Shown here: piece after piece, positions 5,561 through 9,209 of the stretch
Position numbering within the stretch: position 1 is the stretch's first letter
Layout of the letters: each line of letters starts with the position of its first letter
Assembly: GCA_045537455.1 (NCBI GenBank)
Contig: JAZSPM010000222.1
Location: 1-9,209 of the forward strand
Direction of reading: 5' to 3'
Length of the DNA stretch: 9,209 nt
Origin: Ornithomonoglobus_A sp045537455
GTDB lineage: Bacteria > Bacillota > Clostridia > UBA1381
The notes under the pieces: generated by a model
What the model was told of the DNA's origin: nothing
The model's database searches: none
Seen by the model: the letters and a program-made list of their open reading frames with translations, nothing else
Made by a program: the position numbers and the translations under genes

Positions 5561-5595
5561 AAAAAGCAAGACTTTTTACAAAAATCTTGCTTTTT
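5561..5595 (-). terminator. Rho-independent terminator of the mfd-prsA unit
   Basis: AAAAAGCAAGA (5561-5571) pairs perfectly with TCTTGCTTTTT (5585-5595). On the minus strand the stem is followed by a T-rich run (TTTTTCTTTTATT). It lies about 20 bp after the prsA stop. The + strand copy also ends in a T-run, so it could stop transcription from both directions and insulate prsA from the repeats. Confidence 0.85.
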
Positions 5596-5616
5596 TGTTA
5601 CAAAAAAGTTACAACA

Positions 5617-6603
5617 TTATTCCTCGCTCTTAGCTTCGTCATCAGCTGTTTCTGCCGTTGAATCCTCAGCAGGCTCTGATGTAGCCATAGGTGTTGGTGA
5701 AGGGATTGTATCTATTGCATCATCAAACTTTTCAAGTGTTAAGCCGGCATCCTCAAGAATCTTGTTCATTGCATCTTCAAACTGCTTACCCTGATACTTT
5801 GCAGCTGCAGTTGTTTTGTTCTGCTCCCAGAATTCAGCATACTTTTCATCGCCTTCTATAGCAAGACGCTGAACAACGTGATAGCCGTAATCACTTTCGC
5901 ATATAGCAAACTCGCCAGGTTTTACTGAAAGAACAGCTTCGTAAAATGGAGTAACCATATCGCCTTCTGTAAAGATATATCCGTCAGGCTGTGAAGCACT
6001 GCCCGGATCCTCGGAAAGGTTTGTTATCATTTCATCAAAGTTTTCGCCTGCTTTTGCTCTTTTCAAAACATCCTCAGCTCTTTCTTTTACAAATTCAGGA
6101 TCTTCTGTTTCTGTAAGAAGAAGTACGTGCTTTGCACGGAGGTAATTTTCCTTGAAGAACTTTTCTGTTTCTTCATCCGACGGTGTAGGTATAGCTAATT
6201 CTTCTGCAAGCTTTGCCTGATAAGCACCTGCACCCATAACAAGCTCTAAAGCTTCTTCGCTTGCGCCTGCTTTTTTCAGCTCTTTCTGGAATGCCTTTGT
6301 ACCGCCCATCTGACTTTTCATGCTTGCAAGGCTTTGTCTTACCATTTTCTGATCGTCCTCTGTAAGCTCAATTCCCTTTTCTTTAGCTGCTGAATAGTTC
6401 TTCAATGAATCCTCAAACATTGTTACTACATAGTCCTTTGCCATGTCAAAGTCAGCACCTGCACCGTATATTTCAGTAAGGAACTTGATATCTGACTGAG
6501 TAATCTTAATATCTCCCATTTGCATTGCTGTTTTGCCGGCACCGCAGCCTGACATAAGTGTTGCTGAAAGAACAGCGGCTGTTAATATTGTTAGTTTTTT
6601 CAT
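5617..6603 (-). CDS. prsA: PrsA-like parvulin peptidyl-prolyl isomerase lipoprotein
   Basis: A 328-residue exported foldase. Residues 1-20 form a lipoprotein signal ending in the lipobox MSGC, with C20 the predicted lipidated residue, so it should be anchored to the outer face of the membrane. Residues about 25-150 resemble the SurA/PrsA N-terminal chaperone region. Residues about 154-247 form a parvulin (PpiC/rotamase) domain starting RAKHVLL and ending DYGYHVVQRL; H159, M216, F220 and H242 are plausible active-site positions. PrsA proteins catalyse proline isomerisation in secreted proteins. After residue 300 there is an acidic Ser/Thr/Pro/Glu-rich tail. The start is ATG with an AAAGGA-type site upstream. 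It follows mfd by 50 bp on the same strand and has its own terminator downstream. No separate promoter was seen in the 50-bp gap. Confidence 0.88.
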   Translation of the reverse strand: MKKLTILTAAVLSATLMSGCGAGKTAMQMGDIKITQSDIKFLTEIYGAGADFDMAKDYVVTMFEDSLKNYSAAKEKGIELTEDDQKMVRQSLASMKSQMGGTKAFQKELKKAGASEEALELVMGAGAYQAKLAEELAIPTPSDEETEKFFKENYLRAKHVLLLTETEDPEFVKERAEDVLKRAKAGENFDEMITNLSEDPGSASQPDGYIFTEGDMVTPFYEAVLSVKPGEFAICESDYGYHVVQRLAIEGDEKYAEFWEQNKTTAAAKYQGKQFEDAMNKILEDAGLTLEKFDDAIDTIPSPTPMATSEPAEDSTAETADDEAKSEE

Positions 6604-6653
6604 TTTGTATATTCCTTTCTTTTTTAAATTAAAACCTAAAACTAAGTATACAC

Positions 6654-9209
6654 TTATTTTTCAGTTTCGTCAAGTGATGTGATTACATTTAACAAATCGT
6701 TTACAATTTTTAATATATTCTGAGCCTTGAGCTTTACATTAATTGCAGGCTCGGTCTGTGACATTACTTTAATTTGTAACGGATATGCCTTGTCGAGTGC
6801 CATTATAATCTGCGGCGTAAGACGTCCGTCTGCAAATTTTAATGTTAGCATTGTTCCGTGCTGAATAATTTCTGTAATGCCTGCATTTTTAGCATGAATT
6901 TTAAGTGAAGCGACTTCGATTATATTCTGCACAGCCTTTGGAATATCGCCATATCGGTCGATAAGCTCATCTTCAATCTGAAAACGGTCATCCTCAGTTT
7001 CAATAGCCGCAATTTTTTTATACATATCAATACGCTGATTTGGGCTTTGAATATAGGACTCAGGCAGATATGCGTTGATTTCAATATCTATTGAAACATC
7101 ATGTTCTGCTTCCTGTTTTTCGCCTTTGGCTGTACTGATGCTTTCACTTAAAATTTTGCAGTACATATCGTATCCGACGCTGTCCATGTGACCGTGTTGT
7201 TCGGGACCGAGCAGATTTCCGGCTCCTCTTATTTCAAGGTCACGCATTGCAATTTTAAAGCCTGAACCGAATTCCGTAAACTCCTTTACAGCCTGTAATC
7301 GCTTTGAAGCGACCTCGGATAAAATGCTGTCGGGACGGTAAGTAAGATAAGCATATGCCGCACGGTTTGAACGTCCCACACGCCCTCTAAGCTGATAAAG
7401 CTGTGCAAGCCCCATTTTGTCGGCGTTTTCTATTATAATAGTATTGGCGTTAGGGATGTCAAGCCCTGTTTCAATTATCGTTGTGCAGACAAGGATATCG
7501 GTATTTCCTTCTGCCATATCAAACATTATTTCTTCAAGCTCATCTTCCTTCATTTTGCCGTGACCTACAGAAACCTTTTTATCAGGGAAGTTTTCCTGAA
7601 TCCATGCCGCCTTACGGTGGATTCCCTGAACCTTGTTGAAGAGATAAAATACCTGACCGCCACGTGACAGCTCATTTCTGATTGCATCAAGAATTACGGC
7701 GGGGTTATCCTCCAATACATATGTCTGAACGGGATAACGGTTTTCGGGCGGTTCCGTAAGCACGCTCATGTCCCTTACGCTTGTCATTGCCATATGGAGT
7801 GTTCTTGGAATTGGCGTTGCTGTCATGGTAAGAACGTCAACATTACTTTTGATTTCTTTAAGGCGTTCCTTATGTGCAACTCCGAATCGCTGTTCCTCGT
7901 CAACTACGAGTAAGCCTAAATCTTTAAAGATAACGTCCTTTGAAAGCAGTCTGTGTGTTCCGATAACAACGTCAACCTCGCCTGTTTTGAGCTTTTTTAA
8001 TATTTTTTGCTGTTGTGTAGGGGTTCTGAAGCGTGAGAGCATTTCGACCTTTATCGGGAATGATGACATTCTTTTTATAAAGGTTTCGTAATGCTGCATT
8101 GCAAGTATTGTCGTTGGGCAAAGATAAGCGACCTGCTTTGAGTCGTTTATTGCCTTAAAAGCTGCACGCAGTGCAATTTCTGTTTTGCCGAAGCCCACAT
8201 CACCGCAAAGTAATCTGTCCATAGGCTTTTGCATTTCCATATCGGCTTTGACTTCTTCTATTGACCGAAGCTGGTCTTCTGTTTCCTGATACTGGAAGGT
8301 ATCCTCAAAATCCTTTTGCCACGGTGTATCGGGGCTGAACGCAAAGCCTTTTGCATTCTCACGCTGAGCATAGAGTTGAATCAGCTTTTGAGCAAGCTCA
8401 TCAGTTGATGCCTTTACCTTTGCTTTTGTTTTGTTCCATTCATTTCCGCCGAGCCTGTTTACCTTGACCTGCTTATCGGCACTGTTGCCAATGTATTTAT
8501 AAAGCTGATTCATCTGGTCTATTGGCACGTACAGGCAGTCGGTACCTCTGTATTGGATTTTTAAGTAATCCTTCAACACTCCGCCGACATTCATTTTTTG
8601 CGTTCCTTTATATTCGCCTATTCCGTGTGCGGAATGAACAACATAATCACCGGGGGATATGTCATTATAGGAACGTATACGGTTTGCGTTATCCTCTTTT
8701 CGTTTGCGGCGGCTTTTCTTTTGTTCAAATATTTCATTATCCGAAACAAGAACGAATTTTATATCGGGATATTCAAAGCCTTTTTTGATTCGCCCTCGCA
8801 TAATTACGGTTTCGCCTTTTTTAAAGCTTTCGCCATCATTTAAAAACCTTGCTTTTATTCCTCTGTCATTGAGTACGCCCGCAAGGTTTTCACCTCTGCC
8901 TCGTGTTGATGCAAGAATAACAACTGTATAACCGTTTTTGTGCCATTTTTGTAAATCATCATAGAGGTAGTCAAGCTTGCCGTGGAACGATATTGTTGTT
9001 TTGGTTACAAAATTAACAAGTGATTTGTACTGAATATCGTTCTTTGTATGAGTAAGCGTTTCAAGAGAAATAACGGTATTTTTTAATATTTTATCAAGTG
9101 CATCGTTATAGCTTACAAAAAAACTGTCCTTGTCTGCTCCTATAACGCTCTTTGTTTTAAGCTCTGTTACAATCTCATTCTTTTCCCATTCAAAGGTTTT
9201 ACCTCTGTC
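6654..9209 (-). CDS. mfd: Transcription-repair coupling factor Mfd (5' end beyond window)
   Basis: The C-terminal 851 residues of Mfd are visible. The reading frame stays open from the stop at 6654 to the right window edge, so the ATG at 8799-8801 is internal and not the true start. Mfd removes stalled RNA polymerase from DNA lesions and recruits UvrA. Visible parts, in order, are the end of the N-terminal region, the CarD-like RNA polymerase interaction domain (SYNDISPGDYVVHSAHGIGEYKG), and the RecG-like translocase. The translocase has Walker A GDVGFGKT (8181-8204), motif II DEEQ (7890-7901), TATPIPRT and QLRGRVGRSNRA. The C-terminal TRCF domain follows. About 300 N-terminal residues (the UvrB-like region) are expected outside the window. 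It is upstream of prsA in a likely shared transcript. Confidence 0.96.
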   Translation of the reverse strand, partial: DRGKTFEWEKNEIVTELKTKSVIGADKDSFFVSYNDALDKILKNTVISLETLTHTKNDIQYKSLVNFVTKTTISFHGKLDYLYDDLQKWHKNGYTVVILASTRGRGENLAGVLNDRGIKARFLNDGESFKKGETVIMRGRIKKGFEYPDIKFVLVSDNEIFEQKKSRRKRKEDNANRIRSYNDISPGDYVVHSAHGIGEYKGTQKMNVGGVLKDYLKIQYRGTDCLYVPIDQMNQLYKYIGNSADKQVKVNRLGGNEWNKTKAKVKASTDELAQKLIQLYAQRENAKGFAFSPDTPWQKDFEDTFQYQETEDQLRSIEEVKADMEMQKPMDRLLCGDVGFGKTEIALRAAFKAINDSKQVAYLCPTTILAMQHYETFIKRMSSFPIKVEMLSRFRTPTQQQKILKKLKTGEVDVVIGTHRLLSKDVIFKDLGLLVVDEEQRFGVAHKERLKEIKSNVDVLTMTATPIPRTLHMAMTSVRDMSVLTEPPENRYPVQTYVLEDNPAVILDAIRNELSRGGQVFYLFNKVQGIHRKAAWIQENFPDKKVSVGHGKMKEDELEEIMFDMAEGNTDILVCTTIIETGLDIPNANTIIIENADKMGLAQLYQLRGRVGRSNRAAYAYLTYRPDSILSEVASKRLQAVKEFTEFGSGFKIAMRDLEIRGAGNLLGPEQHGHMDSVGYDMYCKILSESISTAKGEKQEAEHDVSIDIEINAYLPESYIQSPNQRIDMYKKIAAIETEDDRFQIEDELIDRYGDIPKAVQNIIEVASLKIHAKNAGITEIIQHGTMLTLKFADGRLTPQIIMALDKAYPLQIKVMSQTEPAINVKLKAQNILKIVNDLLNVITSLDETEK

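Noticed and set aside
6654..8801. A complete 715-residue protein starting at the ATG at 8799-8801.
   Set aside because: The frame continues without a stop to the right edge, and the upstream residues fit Mfd, so this ATG is internal.
8522..8931. Overlapping + strand frames opposite mfd (8522-8788, 8598-8843, 8704-8931) and at 7768-8091.
   Set aside because: They are antisense shadows of the conserved mfd coding sequence, with no recognisable domains.

Overview
The window is AT-rich chromosomal DNA from an endospore-forming member of the Firmicutes, most likely a gut-type clostridium (Oscillospirales or a related order). The evidence is a complete spoIIE with a Spo0A-style promoter, a mfd-prsA gene pair, AAAGGAG-like ribosome binding sites, and compact rho-independent terminators. 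The organism assignment is inferred from gene content and base composition only; no ribosomal RNA gene is present.

Layout: positions 1-324 hold a structured repeat (element A) and then the promoter of a two-gene + strand operon. That operon encodes a RodA-type SEDS glycosyltransferase (325-1473) and a small HD-domain phosphohydrolase (1502-1978). Its terminator lies inside the 3' end of the convergent minus-strand gene for a YfcE/MJ0936-type metallophosphoesterase (1968-2432). The 2433-2771 gap holds the phosphoesterase promoter, which is overlaid by a perfect 12-bp inverted repeat. It also holds structured repeat C and a Spo0A-type spoIIE promoter whose -35/-10 spacing is 21 bp. SpoIIE follows at 2772-5027. 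The 5028-5616 gap contains repeat D (minus orientation), a separate 9-bp hairpin, repeat E and a strong terminator. The minus-strand mfd (cut by the right edge) and prsA fill the rest, in the order mfd then prsA.

The genes concern cell-envelope growth (RodA), sporulation (SpoIIE activating sigma F), secreted protein folding (PrsA) and transcription-coupled repair (Mfd). They are ordinary housekeeping and sporulation genes. The most unusual content is the intergenic repeat family. Its four copies share a 3' hairpin module with a conserved loop beginning GRCG, and three of them share a tail ending in TAATTTACA. They combine this 3' module with one of two unrelated 5' palindromic modules: module I in A and E, module II in C and D. 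The 3' hairpin stems differ between copies by paired, compensating substitutions, so base pairing seems to have been maintained. Copy D also carries an insertion that folds as additional arms. Whether these are mobile non-autonomous elements, structured RNAs or both cannot be decided from the window alone.
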